Source: JAUZRW01 sp964549915 (lineage in GTDB: Bacteria; Chloroflexota; Anaerolineae; Aggregatilineales; Phototrophicaceae). Taken from it: a DNA stretch of 64,000 bases. Below are positions 50,664 to 59,910 of this stretch, one piece after another (within the stretch, counting starts at the first letter, position 1; each line of letters opens with the position of its first letter). The position numbers and the translations under genes are program-made. The notes beneath the pieces are model-generated. The model did not search any database. It was not told where the DNA came from and was given only the letters and a program-made list of their open reading frames with translations. The stretch lies in the NCBI GenBank assembly GCA_964549915.1, contig CAZJWX010000006.1, forward strand, positions 1 to 64,000, read 5' to 3'.

Positions 50664-51692
50664 CTAGAACAGTCGGCGTTGAGGGGCGTCCGGATCTTCG
50701 TAGGGGATATTCAGATGTTCATAGGCATGCTGGGTCGTGATGCGCCCACGCGGGGTGCGCTGGATGAAGCCTAGCTGTATGAGGTATGGCTCGTAGACAT
50801 CCATGATTGTCGAGGCGTCTTCGCTGATCGCTGCTGCAATCGTATCCAGCCCAACCGGGCCGCCGCCGAACTTCTCGATGATGGTGCGCAAGATACGACG
50901 GTCGATTTCGTCCAGGCCGAGGTGGTCGATGTCCATCAGTGCCAGGGCATCACTGGTTACTTCTTCCGTGATGATTCCATCTGCGCGAGTCTGGGCGTAG
51001 TCACGCACCCGGCGCAGCAGGCGCAGGGCGATTCGCGGGGTGCCGCGCCCACGGCGTGCGATGGCCTCTGCTCCCGGCTGCTCAATCTCGATGTCGAGCT
51101 TGCCGGCTGCGCGAATGATGATCGTCTGTAAGGCTTCTTCGCTGTAGAAATTCAAGCGGAAGCGCTCACCGAAACGATCGCGCAATGGCCCCGCCAGCAG
51201 CGAGAGGCGAGTCGTTGCGCCGACGACTGTGAAACGCGGCAGGTTCAGGCGCACGGTCTTCGCCGCTGGCCCCTTGCCGATGACAATATCCAGTTTGAAA
51301 TCCTCCATGGCCGGATAGAGGATCTCCTCGACGGCCTTCCCCAGTCGATGCACTTCGTCAATGAAGAGGATGTCGCCCTTTTTCAAGTGAGTCAAGATCG
51401 CCGCGAGATCGCCGGCTCGCTCAATTGAGGGGCCTGCGGTGATGCGAATCTTGGTATTCATCTCATTGGCGATGACGTGCGCCAGCGACGTTTTGCCCAG
51501 ACCGGGTGGGCCATAGAACAGGATATGGTCAATTGGCTCGCTGCGAAGTTGTGCTGCTTCGATGATGATTTTCAGCCGTTCGCGTACCGTATCTTGCCCG
51601 ACCATTTCGTCCAGGCGTTGTGGGCGTAGGGCGATGTTGTCGCGGTCGTCGCGCTGGGCGTCTCCGCTGACCATGCGTCCAGGGTCGGACAT
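50664..51692 (-). CDS. ruvB: Holliday junction branch migration ATPase RuvB
   Basis: A 342-residue AAA+ motor that drives branch migration with RuvA. It has Walker A GPPGLGKTSLAH, Walker B LFIDEVHRL, sensor 1 VGATTRLSLL and the winged-helix end (LIQLGFIQRTPRGR). The ATG at 51692 has GGAG 6 bases upstream; the frame continues upstream without conserved sequence. ruvA and ruvC are 35 kb away in the yebC operon. Confidence 0.97.
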   Translation of the reverse strand: MSDPGRMVSGDAQRDDRDNIALRPQRLDEMVGQDTVRERLKIIIEAAQLRSEPIDHILFYGPPGLGKTSLAHVIANEMNTKIRITAGPSIERAGDLAAILTHLKKGDILFIDEVHRLGKAVEEILYPAMEDFKLDIVIGKGPAAKTVRLNLPRFTVVGATTRLSLLAGPLRDRFGERFRLNFYSEEALQTIIIRAAGKLDIEIEQPGAEAIARRGRGTPRIALRLLRRVRDYAQTRADGIITEEVTSDALALMDIDHLGLDEIDRRILRTIIEKFGGGPVGLDTIAAAISEDASTIMDVYEPYLIQLGFIQRTPRGRITTQHAYEHLNIPYEDPDAPQRRLF

Positions 51693-51727
51693 AGCGTTCT
51701 CCGTTCGGCGTCCACTTGTTCTACTGT

Positions 51728-51755
51728 AGTATAGCGCAGGGGGTGTCCTGTGCAA
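51728..51755 (-). promoter_or_regulatory. Probable ruvB-queA promoter
   Basis: On the minus strand TTGCAC (51755-51750) and TATACT (51733-51728) are spaced by 16 bases, about 35 bases before ruvB. The -35 is weak but the -10 is good. Confidence 0.45.
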
Positions 51756-51775
51756 TGCCCGGACGAAACTGCGCT

Positions 51776-51804
51776 TTGACAAGCGTGACAACGCTCCGTA
51801 CACT
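51776..51804 (+). promoter_or_regulatory. Promoter of upp with dyad in the spacer
   Basis: A perfect TTGACA (51776-51781) and TACACT (51799-51804) lie 17 bases apart. The spacer holds the dyad AGCGT-GACA-ACGCT (51782-51795), which could bind a repressor between the two boxes. Confidence 0.72.
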
Positions 51805-51839
51805 GTGGGCGGCATATTCACTTGGCCTCGGGAAGGCAT

Positions 51840-52466
51840 ATGACGGCGCAACTATACATCTCCACACATCCCCTGGTGAAACATAAATTGACCGTGCTGC
51901 GCGATACCGCAACGGATCACCGCACGTTCCGCGAGCTTGTGCGCGAATTGACGCTGCTGCTGACCTATGAGGCGACCTCGGACATTCTGACGGAACCGCG
52001 CTCCGTGACGACGCCAATGGGCGAGGCGCAGGGCGTCCATGTGAAGGAGACGATCGGGCTGGTGCCCATTATGCGAGCGGGCATGGGCATGGTTGATGGC
52101 ATCATGGAACTGCTGCCAAGCGTGCAAGTCTGGCATCTGGGCTTGTATCGCGATGAAGAGACGCTGCGCCCGGTGCAGTACTACAACAAGCTGCCGGATC
52201 AGCCCACTGTGCAAATCGCCCTGGTGCTTGATCCGATGCTGGCGACTGGTGGTTCGGCGATTGCTGCCATTGACATCATCAAGAAATGGGGGGTGAGTCG
52301 CATCAAATACGTTGGGCTGCTCGCCGCACCCGAGGGCATTGCCGCGCTCTCCGAAGCGCACCCGGATGTGCCGATCCATGTCGCGGCACGCGATGAGCGC
52401 CTGAACGACATCGGCTTCATCGTGCCCGGCTTGGGCGATGCCGGAGATCGTATGTATGGGACATAA
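51840..52466 (+). CDS. upp: Uracil phosphoribosyltransferase
   Basis: Salvages uracil to UMP. The 208-residue protein has the family start THPLVKHKLTVLRD and the PRPP loop LVLDPMLATGGSA, then GLLAAPEGI and GDAGDRMYGT at the end. I took the ATG at 51840; a TTG six codons earlier is possible. It is 6 bases before the next gene. Confidence 0.96.
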   Translation: MTAQLYISTHPLVKHKLTVLRDTATDHRTFRELVRELTLLLTYEATSDILTEPRSVTTPMGEAQGVHVKETIGLVPIMRAGMGMVDGIMELLPSVQVWHLGLYRDEETLRPVQYYNKLPDQPTVQIALVLDPMLATGGSAIAAIDIIKKWGVSRIKYVGLLAAPEGIAALSEAHPDVPIHVAARDERLNDIGFIVPGLGDAGDRMYGT

Positions 52467-52472
52467 CGCCTG

Positions 52473-53558
52473 ATGACGGTGAGTTTACTGGTCTCGTTCG
52501 CGATAACGTTCTTACTGGCTTTTGCTCTCTCGTTGCTGCTGGTGCCCTTTGCTCGCTGGTTGAGCTTTCGCCTGGGAGCCGTATCCAAACCCGGCGGCAG
52601 GCGCAGAGAATCGCAGCCCATGCCGCGCCTCGGTGGAATCGCCGTCTACGTGGGTTTTGTGGTGGCGGTGATTGCGGCGCAGTGGTTGCCCGTACCCAGG
52701 CAGGACCCCAACGAGATTTTTCGGTTGACCGGGCTGATCCTGGGGACGACATTTTGCTTCATCTTCTGGCTGTTAGATGACATTTATGAGTTTGGCTGGC
52801 TGCCGCAGTATCTGGGGCAGATTGTTGCCGCTTCAATCGCTGTTTTGTTTCAGATTTTCATCGAGTTTTTCAACAATCCGCTCACCGGGCAGCAAACTGA
52901 TCCCTGGCCTTTCTGGGTGACGGTCACCCTGACCCTCTTCTGGATCGGCCTGATGATAAACACCGTCAACTGGCTGGATGGGCTGGATGGACTGGCGGCA
53001 GGGGTCGCCGTCATTGCCGGAGTCCTGCTCTTCCTCAACAGCGCTTTCTTCGTCATCCCTGCGCAGGCCAGCGTTGCACTGCTACCGCTGGCGATGGTGG
53101 GGGCTGCCCTCGGCTTCCTGGTATACAACTTCCACCCCGCGACGATTTACCTGGGAGGTGGTGCGCCGATGCTGGGCTTTATGCTCGGTACGTTGAGCAT
53201 CATCGGCGGGGCAAAAATGGCGACCATTCTGCTTGTGATGGGGCTGCCGCTGATGGATTTCGCGTGGCAGGTCTTCAACCGGATCATCCGGGGGCGCAAC
53301 CCCATGTACGGTGATCGCGGGCATGTGCACTTTCGCCTGCTTGACCTGGGGTATCTGACTCATCGGCAGATTGTGCTGGTCTATTACTTGTTCTGTTCGT
53401 TCTTCGGTGCGCTGACGTTGGTGCTGGAAAGCCAGCTCTACAAATTCATCGCCTTTGCCGTGATGGTCGCGCTGATTGCCATTGGCTTTGCGCTGCTGGT
53501 GCGCATGCCGCCGCGTGAAATGGCGCAGACCGAGTCCACTCAATCGTCGTCCTCGTAA
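52473..53558 (+). CDS. WecA/MraY-type undecaprenyl-phosphate sugar-phosphate transferase
   Basis: A 361-residue polytopic enzyme that moves a sugar phosphate from a UDP-sugar to undecaprenyl phosphate. Key motifs are PMPRLGGIAVY, the Asp pair in WLLDDIYEFG, NTVNWLDGLDGLAAG and GDRGHVHFRLLDLG. The last two resemble the WecA/TagO branch (N-acetylglucosamine) more than MraY. About ten membrane helices are visible. It is co-transcribed with upp and its end overlaps the acidic membrane protein on the other strand by 19 bases. Confidence 0.88.
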   Translation: MTVSLLVSFAITFLLAFALSLLLVPFARWLSFRLGAVSKPGGRRRESQPMPRLGGIAVYVGFVVAVIAAQWLPVPRQDPNEIFRLTGLILGTTFCFIFWLLDDIYEFGWLPQYLGQIVAASIAVLFQIFIEFFNNPLTGQQTDPWPFWVTVTLTLFWIGLMINTVNWLDGLDGLAAGVAVIAGVLLFLNSAFFVIPAQASVALLPLAMVGAALGFLVYNFHPATIYLGGGAPMLGFMLGTLSIIGGAKMATILLVMGLPLMDFAWQVFNRIIRGRNPMYGDRGHVHFRLLDLGYLTHRQIVLVYYLFCSFFGALTLVLESQLYKFIAFAVMVALIAIGFALLVRMPPREMAQTESTQSSSS

Positions 53559-55720
53559 TCCAGATATTCTTCATCGTCTTCGTCGTAGTACTCGTCTTCA
53601 TCGTCGTAGTACACATCGTCTTCATCGTCTACTGCTGTGGAACCGAGCGTTGAGCCGAATCCTCCCAGGCGTCCCGCCGGGGTGCTGTCAGGGCGGCTGG
53701 TTTCGTCGTCGGTTTCGTCGTCGCTGGCGGATGTGGCTGGCTTCTCACTGAAGGGCTTGCTGCCGAACCGCAGCGAACTGCGCGGCGCTTCCTGCTTTTC
53801 GTCGTCCTCCTCGTCCGGCAGTTCAAAACGCATCTGGCTTGGTTTCGTGGGTGATGGCGTCAGGCGCGAGCTGAATCCGGACGGACGTGCAGGGGCATTG
53901 GTTTTTTCGTCCTCTTCGTCATCGCTCTGGCGGGGTTGGAAGGGGCGCGGACTGAATCGGGCGGGCGCCGAGCGTGTTGTTTCCCTCGGTAGAGCAAGCT
54001 CCGACTCCTGCGCAGCTTTCTGGTCGTCTTCGCTATGTTCGTCTTCCGACTCGCTTGGCGTGCTCGGCTGGAATGGTTTCACAGCACTACGCCAGCGAGC
54101 TGCGGGTTTTTCGTCGTCGTCTGGCCTCTTTTCTCCATCATCGCCGCTGGTGGCAGGCTCAGGGGGACGGACGCCGAACCGGGAAGCGGCGGGAGCGGCG
54201 GGTGTTTCGTCCGGCTCTTCGTCGTCGCTCTGGTCTTTTCGAGCGTCAGCGCTGGTGGTGGGCTGAGGAGGACGGACGCCGAACCGGGAAGCGGCGGGAG
54301 CGGCGGGTGTTTCGTCCGGCTCTTCGTCGTCGCTTTCGCTCTCATCGCCAGATGCCGTCTCCAGCTCAGGAGTTAGCGAAATCGGTGGCCTGGGTGCAAA
54401 GGCAGCGGGTTGCGATGGCTCCTCGGTTTCACCCTCGTCCTGCTCGGTTTCTGCTGCATCTGGTGTCAGGCGGATTGGGGGCCTGCGCGAGAAGGATGTC
54501 GGCTTCAATGGCTCTTCTGCGCCGCGCTCGGCGGTTTCTTCTTCGGGAATGGCTGCTGCGGCTGTTTCTTCCGTTTCCTCTTCTTCTGGCGCTTCGGTCT
54601 CTTCCGCTGCGGGTTCCGGCCTTTGCTGCGGCATCCGGATGCGCGAAGCGAGATCACCTGCGGCGGGAGCTGCGTCTTCCTCTTTTTGGGTTTGTTGGGT
54701 CGCTTGCTCCTCATCGGGCACCCCAGAGCCAGCGAAGCGCGGTTCCTCTGGAGCTTCTTCTGTGATCAGCGGCGTCACTTCGACATCACTGGGGGAGCCG
54801 GGAACCGGGAAGGCCAGTGCGTACACTGTCGTTGGGAGTGCTTCTTCTGCGCGACGCTGGCGCTCTGCACGGCGGCGTTCCCGTTCCCGTTCTTTGCGGC
54901 GTTCTTCCAGCGCCTCTTCGCGCGTCATGGTGATCATCTTGCCGCCCTTGAAGGTCGCGCTGTGACCCGTAACGCGCTCAATGGTGTATTCGATCGTGCC
55001 CAGGATCAGCACCATCAACACGTCAATCGAAATCAAGAAGACCAGCGTCGTCAGCAAAGTATCGAGCAGAGTGTTGATCGTCGGTGTAAGCGCCTCGAAG
55101 ATCTCTCCCCCCAGCCCGATTAACGTCAACGCGGCGAAGACCGCCACTGCCGCCAACAGCATCGACCGCCAGCCCCGCAAATCTTTGGGAATCTGTGGGA
55201 ACATGGTGTTGGCGATGGTGAAGACAATGTAGACCCACAGCCAGAAATTTGGTGCCTGCGTCAATTGGGCGAACCCATCCGTCACAGCGCTCAATTCGCC
55301 GCTGCTCATCACGGCGACAGCAGCGGTGATCTGCAAGATATTCTCAGCAATGAACCAGGTGGCCAGAATACCCGCAACCAGCGGAGCAATGCTGATGATC
55401 GCCTTGCGCCAGGCGGCGGCTCGATTCGAGATTTGCACGAAATTCAGCTTGAGTTCGCCGATTTCCTGGACATCGGGCCACTGGATCGAATGCTCTGCCC
55501 GGACGTTGAAAATGCCTGCAACCAGCCAGTAGATGACTTCGTGCAGCACGACGCCGGGCAGGAAGAACGTATAGTAGAGAATTGTCGTGGTCTGATAATT
55601 GTGCGTCACCAGCCAACCCACCTTGAAGATGTGTTGGTGCAGCCAGCGTTCAATGCGCCGCAGGGCGATGAACAGCCCTACGAGCAGCAGCACAGTGAGA
55701 ATCAGACCCAGCAATTCCAC
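53540..55720 (-). CDS. Membrane protein with acidic motif-repeat tail
   Basis: A 726-residue protein. The N-terminal ~260 residues hold about six membrane helices and the segment PGVVLHEVIYWLVAG, in which HExxY recalls the HExxH of membrane metalloproteases but lacks the second His. A charged coiled coil follows (EEALEERRKERERERRRAER). The last ~420 residues are acidic and probably disordered, and they carry about eight short aromatic/basic motifs (SFSRRPPI, AFAPRPPI, RFGVRPPQ, RFGVRPPE, RFSPRPFQ, RFGSKPF and weaker ones). The end is a run of Asp, Glu and Tyr. It lies 2 bases after tpiA and ends over the WecA-like gene. Function unknown. Confidence 0.72.
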   Translation of the reverse strand: MELLGLILTVLLLVGLFIALRRIERWLHQHIFKVGWLVTHNYQTTTILYYTFFLPGVVLHEVIYWLVAGIFNVRAEHSIQWPDVQEIGELKLNFVQISNRAAAWRKAIISIAPLVAGILATWFIAENILQITAAVAVMSSGELSAVTDGFAQLTQAPNFWLWVYIVFTIANTMFPQIPKDLRGWRSMLLAAVAVFAALTLIGLGGEIFEALTPTINTLLDTLLTTLVFLISIDVLMVLILGTIEYTIERVTGHSATFKGGKMITMTREEALEERRKERERERRRAERQRRAEEALPTTVYALAFPVPGSPSDVEVTPLITEEAPEEPRFAGSGVPDEEQATQQTQKEEDAAPAAGDLASRIRMPQQRPEPAAEETEAPEEEETEETAAAAIPEEETAERGAEEPLKPTSFSRRPPIRLTPDAAETEQDEGETEEPSQPAAFAPRPPISLTPELETASGDESESDDEEPDETPAAPAASRFGVRPPQPTTSADARKDQSDDEEPDETPAAPAASRFGVRPPEPATSGDDGEKRPDDDEKPAARWRSAVKPFQPSTPSESEDEHSEDDQKAAQESELALPRETTRSAPARFSPRPFQPRQSDDEEDEKTNAPARPSGFSSRLTPSPTKPSQMRFELPDEEDDEKQEAPRSSLRFGSKPFSEKPATSASDDETDDETSRPDSTPAGRLGGFGSTLGSTAVDDEDDVYYDDEDEYYDEDDEEYLDYEDDD
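54165..54334 (-). repeat. Tandem 105-base repeat inside the acidic tail gene
   Basis: Sixty-five bases at 54165-54229 recur exactly at 54270-54334, a period of 105 bases or 35 codons. They encode SDDEEPDETPAAPAASRFGV in both copies. The repeat keeps the reading frame. Confidence 0.9.
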
Positions 55721-55722
55721 GA

Positions 55723-56493
55723 TCAGACACCCTTCGCTTCCGCGGCAAGGCGCACCAGTTCAGTGAAGTCATCGACTTTGAGAGAAGCGCCGCCGACCAG
55801 TGCGCCGTCAATATCGGGCTGCGACATGAATTCAGTCATGTTATTGGGTTTCACACTGCCGCCGTATTGGATGCGCAGTGCGTCCGCCACTGCATCGCCG
55901 TAGAGTTCCCGCACGATTCCACGCACCGCATCGCGGATGATCGTATTGGCCTGTTCGCCTGTTGCGCTCTTGCCTGTGCCAATCGCCCAGATGGGTTCAT
56001 AGGCGATGACGACGTTCGCCATATCCTCTGCGCTAATGCCGTCCAGCGCGGCGCGTACCTGCCCGCCGACGAAAGCAACGGTTTCGCCCGCTTCGTTCTG
56101 TTCCAGGCTTTCGCCCACTGCGATGATTGGCTTCAAACCATGTGCGAGGGCGGCCTTGGCCTTCTTATTCACGCCTTCGTCTGTTTCGTTGAGGTAAGCG
56201 CGGCACTCCGAATGCCCGATGATGACATAATCAACCAGTCCTTGCAGCATGGTAGGCGAAACCTGTGACGTGAAGGCACCGCTCTCTTCCCAGTGGACAT
56301 CCTGCGCCGTCACTTGAATGTCCGTATCTTTGAGCGCATCCGCCACTGCCGCAAGTGCGATGTACGTAGGGCCAACCACGCGCTCGACCCCGGTATAGGG
56401 CGCGAGCTTCGGCGCGAGTGCTTGCACAAATTCCACCGATTCGCGCAGTGTTTTGTGCATCTTCCAGTTTCCAGCGATGATGGGAGTCCGCAT
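55723..56493 (-). CDS. tpiA: Triosephosphate isomerase
   Basis: Interconverts dihydroxyacetone phosphate and glyceraldehyde 3-phosphate. The 256-residue protein has the catalytic Lys in AGNWKMHKT, His in VIIGHSECR, Glu in YEPIWAIGTGKSA, and the phosphate loop YGGSVKPNN. GAGGA lies 6 bases before the ATG at 56493. It is 2 bases after the kinase gene. Confidence 0.97.
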   Translation of the reverse strand: MRTPIIAGNWKMHKTLRESVEFVQALAPKLAPYTGVERVVGPTYIALAAVADALKDTDIQVTAQDVHWEESGAFTSQVSPTMLQGLVDYVIIGHSECRAYLNETDEGVNKKAKAALAHGLKPIIAVGESLEQNEAGETVAFVGGQVRAALDGISAEDMANVVIAYEPIWAIGTGKSATGEQANTIIRDAVRGIVRELYGDAVADALRIQYGGSVKPNNMTEFMSQPDIDGALVGGASLKVDDFTELVRLAAEAKGV

Positions 56494-56495
56494 AT

Positions 56496-58439
56496 TCAGT
56501 CCTCTTCTGTTGAGACTTGGGTAAGTAACGCTTCTGCCCGGTCTTCGATCCATTCCGGGACATCATCCATATTCAGTATACTATTCCAGGCGCGTTCTGC
56601 GGCTGCTGGATCATCCTGTACGAGAGCATATTCGCCACGCAGCAACAAGGCTTCTGCCTGGAAATTCGGGTCGAGTGCCATGCGTGAAAGGGCGTTCTCG
56701 ATGAAGAGATCCATTGCAGAACCTAGCTGGTCAAAGCGGGTTCCACCGCGCACGGTGTAATTGCGTATGATTGCTATCGCTGCTGGATTCGCGGTGTTGT
56801 CAGGGTCTAGGCCGAGCGCTTCGTATTCTTCCGCTGTGGCAAAGGTATCCAGCAGTGACTGATAGTTCAGCAAGCGCAGGTTTCCCGCCGTTTCGTACAC
56901 GTAGTTGCCGACTATGGGACGGAATTCCTCATATTGATCGGCGCTCAGTTCGGTCACGCTCTTCTGCCAGGCGAAAATCGACAGCACCAGGGCGGCCCCC
57001 GTATCGGCTGCGTCACTGGCTACCCTTGCTCCACTGGCGAAATAACGTGTGCTGACATCGGCATGCGCCGCGCCCTGTAGAATCAGTGCCCGTGCCTGGT
57101 CGTCATCGCGCCCCCATATACTGCGAGCCAGCAACAGGTAGCTCAGTTCTTCCTCGGGAAATTGTTCGAAGAGCGTGCGTGCCTCGTCTGCGCTGACTTC
57201 GGGAATCGCGTATAGTGGGTAATCATGGTCAATAATCGTCACCCCTACAGCGGCAAAACGCGGCGGAATCCGCAGCATGTCAGCACTCGGCGACGGATTG
57301 TTTTGCGTGTCAAGCTGGATCAATTCCAACAGTGAGGATGACATATTCAGTATGATCGCCACTGAGACAAACGCCAGCAGCAGGAAGACGGCACATCCGC
57401 TCACAGGCCAGAAGCGTGGATTCCGGTGCCACTTCTTCTTCAGCACGGGGGAGTCTGGCTTTGCAGCAGGGATCGCAGCGGCGGCGTTCGGCTCCGCGGG
57501 CATATTCCGGGTTGGCGGCGGTTTCGCGTAGTCCTGTACCAGGTCGGCGCGAATGTCCGCCAGCGATTGCTCGGCGATAAGGCTGCGCTCCGGGTTCAAT
57601 CCCGTCAGGCGTGCTTCGGCAATGGCCTGCCGCAATGCCTCGACCATCGCCCCTGCCGTTTGATAGCGCTCCTCCGGCTGCTTGGCCAATCCTTTATACA
57701 GGACATCCTCGACGGGAGGTGGAATTTCCGGATTGACCTTCGAGGGGCGCGGCAAGGGCGTATAGATGTGGTCATGAATGATGGAATAGGGGGTATCGCC
57801 CGTGTACGGCACATGTCCGACCAACAGCTCGTACAACACAATCCCCAGCGAATAGACATCTGTACGGCCATCCAGGTCTTTTTTCCCACGCGCTTGCTCC
57901 GGAGAGATGTAATGCGGTGTTCCTAGCAGCATATCCGCGCTCATTGTCGATTCGCCAGCCGTCACCAGCCGTGCCAGTCCGAAATCGGTCAGATAAGGCG
58001 TCTCGTCGAGATCGAGCACGATGTTGGATGGCTTGATGTCACGATGCAACACATTCTGGCTGTGCGCGTAGTCCAGAGCGCTGGCGACCGCGCGGAGGAT
58101 TTCGAGGATCTCTTTCAGTGTTGGCGGTTTCTTGACGAGCCGCTTCTTGAGCGTCACGCCAGGGACGTACTTCATCACCAGGAAGGGCAGCCCCTCGTGC
58201 TGGTCGTAATCGTAGACGGGGACGATGTGTGGATGCGAGAGCCGCGCGACGATTTGGGCTTCGCGGTGGAATCGCGCCGTGAAAGTCGCATCATCGAGGA
58301 AGTTCTGATGCATCACCTTGATGGCAACGTGGCGATCTAACTGCGCGTGGTAGGCTTGCCAGACGGTCGCCATGCCGCCCTGCCCTAGTTGTTGTTCGAG
58401 ATGGTACGCGCCAATCTGCTCACCGCTGCGCCATGCCAT
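56496..58439 (-). CDS. Membrane Ser/Thr protein kinase
   Basis: A 647-residue Hanks-type kinase. The catalytic domain (about residues 10-270) has GQGGMATVW, the Lys in HVAIKVM, HRDIKPSN, DFGLAR and TPHYISPEQ. A linker is followed by one membrane helix (about 345-370) and a ~280-residue outer domain that looks helical and TPR-like. Signal sensing by the outer part is inference. The ATG at 58439 has GGGG upstream; earlier in-frame ATGs precede no kinase sequence. It leads the kinase-tpiA-acidic-protein operon. Confidence 0.9.
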   Translation of the reverse strand: MAWRSGEQIGAYHLEQQLGQGGMATVWQAYHAQLDRHVAIKVMHQNFLDDATFTARFHREAQIVARLSHPHIVPVYDYDQHEGLPFLVMKYVPGVTLKKRLVKKPPTLKEILEILRAVASALDYAHSQNVLHRDIKPSNIVLDLDETPYLTDFGLARLVTAGESTMSADMLLGTPHYISPEQARGKKDLDGRTDVYSLGIVLYELLVGHVPYTGDTPYSIIHDHIYTPLPRPSKVNPEIPPPVEDVLYKGLAKQPEERYQTAGAMVEALRQAIAEARLTGLNPERSLIAEQSLADIRADLVQDYAKPPPTRNMPAEPNAAAAIPAAKPDSPVLKKKWHRNPRFWPVSGCAVFLLLAFVSVAIILNMSSSLLELIQLDTQNNPSPSADMLRIPPRFAAVGVTIIDHDYPLYAIPEVSADEARTLFEQFPEEELSYLLLARSIWGRDDDQARALILQGAAHADVSTRYFASGARVASDAADTGAALVLSIFAWQKSVTELSADQYEEFRPIVGNYVYETAGNLRLLNYQSLLDTFATAEEYEALGLDPDNTANPAAIAIIRNYTVRGGTRFDQLGSAMDLFIENALSRMALDPNFQAEALLLRGEYALVQDDPAAAERAWNSILNMDDVPEWIEDRAEALLTQVSTEED

Positions 58440-58558
58440 GTGGTTCGCCCCTGTGCAATCTCGATACCTGGAATCCATTATGCCACAGGCCGTGACTCGC
58501 TGTGGCTTCATCATAGCTCTACGTTTGTTCTCAAAACCGGGTTGTATAACAAATTGGT

Positions 58559-58587
58559 CGGGATGCGACATTGTCTCTCGCATCCCG
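58559..58587 (-). terminator. Hairpin after pgk
   Basis: CGGGATGCGA and TCGCATCCCG pair perfectly over a 9-base loop, about 33 bases after the pgk stop. The T run is weak. Confidence 0.55.
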
Positions 58588-58619
58588 TTTGGTAGCTGAT
58601 TGTTGCGCTGCGGACGGCC

Positions 58620-59807
58620 TCAGCGGTCGGCCAGTGCCGCCAGCCCTGGCAAGGACTTGCCTTCCAGCATTTCCAGGCTCGCGCCGCCGCCTGTCGAAAT
58701 GTGGGTCATTTTGTCTGCCAGGCCGGATTGCTCCACCGCTGCTGCCGAATCGCCGCCGCCAATGATGGTCGTCGTGCCCGATTCGGTCTCGTGTGCGAGG
58801 CGTTCTGCAATCGCGAAGGTGCCCTTGGCGAAGTTCGGCATTTCGAAGACGCCCATCGGCCCGTTCCAGACGACGGCCTTCGCATTGTCCAGAATGGCGC
58901 TGTACTGGTCGATCGTCTTCTGGCCGATATCCAGGATACGCCAGCCGTCTTCTACGCCAGCCCTCACGTCAATCACCTTGCGATTGGCGTCATTCTCGAA
59001 AGCATCCGCCACAACGGCATCGGTCGGCAGCACGATTTTGTCGCCGCCCGTTTCCAGCAAGCCTTTGGCGGTGTCGATTGCTTCTTCTTCCACCAGCGAA
59101 TCGCCCATGCGGTAACCCTGTGCGGCGAAGAACGTATTCGCCATACCGCCGCCGATCAACAGGTGATCCACCTTGCCCAGGAGGGCTTCAATCACGCTGA
59201 TCTTGTCCGACACTTTGGCACCACCCAGGATGGCGACAAAGGGGCGTTCGGGGTTGGCGATGGCGTTCGAGAGGTAGTCAATCTCTTTTTCGAGCAAGAA
59301 ACCCGCTACGGCTTGCAGGTGGTCAGCGACGCCAACATTGGAGGCGTGTGCGCGGTGCGCGGTACCGAAGGCGTCGTTGACGAAGATGTCGCCGTGCTTG
59401 GCGAGGGCTGCCGCGAAGCCCGCGTCGTTCTTCGTTTCTCCCTGGTGGAAGCGCGTATTCTCCAGCAGGATTACGCCGCCTTCCGGCAAGGCTGCGATTG
59501 CATTCTCCGCCTCTTCACCGATGCAGTCACTGGCGAAGGTGATATCTGCGGTCAGCAGTTCGGAGAGCACAGGGACGACAGGTTGCAGCGAGAATTCCGG
59601 TTTGACTTCACCCTTGGGGCGTCCCAGGTGCGATGTGAGGATCAGTGCCCTGGGCTTCTGCTCCAGGATGTATTGCAGCGTCGGAACGGCTGCACGGATA
59701 CGGGTATCATCAGTGACGGTATTGCCATCCAGGGGTACGTTGAAATCGACACGAACCAGCACGCGCTTGTTGCTCAGGTCGACATCGCGCATTGTTTTCT
59801 TGTTCAT
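58620..59807 (-). CDS. pgk: Phosphoglycerate kinase
   Basis: Makes ATP from 1,3-bisphosphoglycerate. The 395-residue protein has LVRVDFNVPLDG, LTSHLGRPKG, FVNDAFGTAHRAHAS, VAILGGAKVSDK and the C-terminal GGGDSAAAVEQSG. It lies 103 bases after gap, with a hairpin between them. Confidence 0.97.
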   Translation of the reverse strand: MNKKTMRDVDLSNKRVLVRVDFNVPLDGNTVTDDTRIRAAVPTLQYILEQKPRALILTSHLGRPKGEVKPEFSLQPVVPVLSELLTADITFASDCIGEEAENAIAALPEGGVILLENTRFHQGETKNDAGFAAALAKHGDIFVNDAFGTAHRAHASNVGVADHLQAVAGFLLEKEIDYLSNAIANPERPFVAILGGAKVSDKISVIEALLGKVDHLLIGGGMANTFFAAQGYRMGDSLVEEEAIDTAKGLLETGGDKIVLPTDAVVADAFENDANRKVIDVRAGVEDGWRILDIGQKTIDQYSAILDNAKAVVWNGPMGVFEMPNFAKGTFAIAERLAHETESGTTTIIGGGDSAAAVEQSGLADKMTHISTGGGASLEMLEGKSLPGLAALADR

Positions 59808-59862
59808 GATGCGTCCACTTTCTTCTATTCTCGATGTACGGTTTTGTGTGGGGAAGTTTGGG

Positions 59863-59885
59863 GGAGAGGCGCAGGTGGCCTCTCC
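59863..59885 (-). terminator. Hairpin between gap and pgk
   Basis: GGAGAGGC pairs with GCCTCTCC over a 7-base loop. No T run follows on the minus strand, so it may protect the gap mRNA end or weaken reading into pgk. Confidence 0.45.
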
Positions 59886-59910
59886 ACAAAGAAGACGAAC
59901 GTTCGCGTGC

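Noticed and set aside
51728..51804. A LexA-type SOS box between ruvB and upp
   Set aside because: The dyad AGCGT-N4-ACGCT lies in the upp promoter spacer rather than the ruvB promoter and does not match a LexA site I know.
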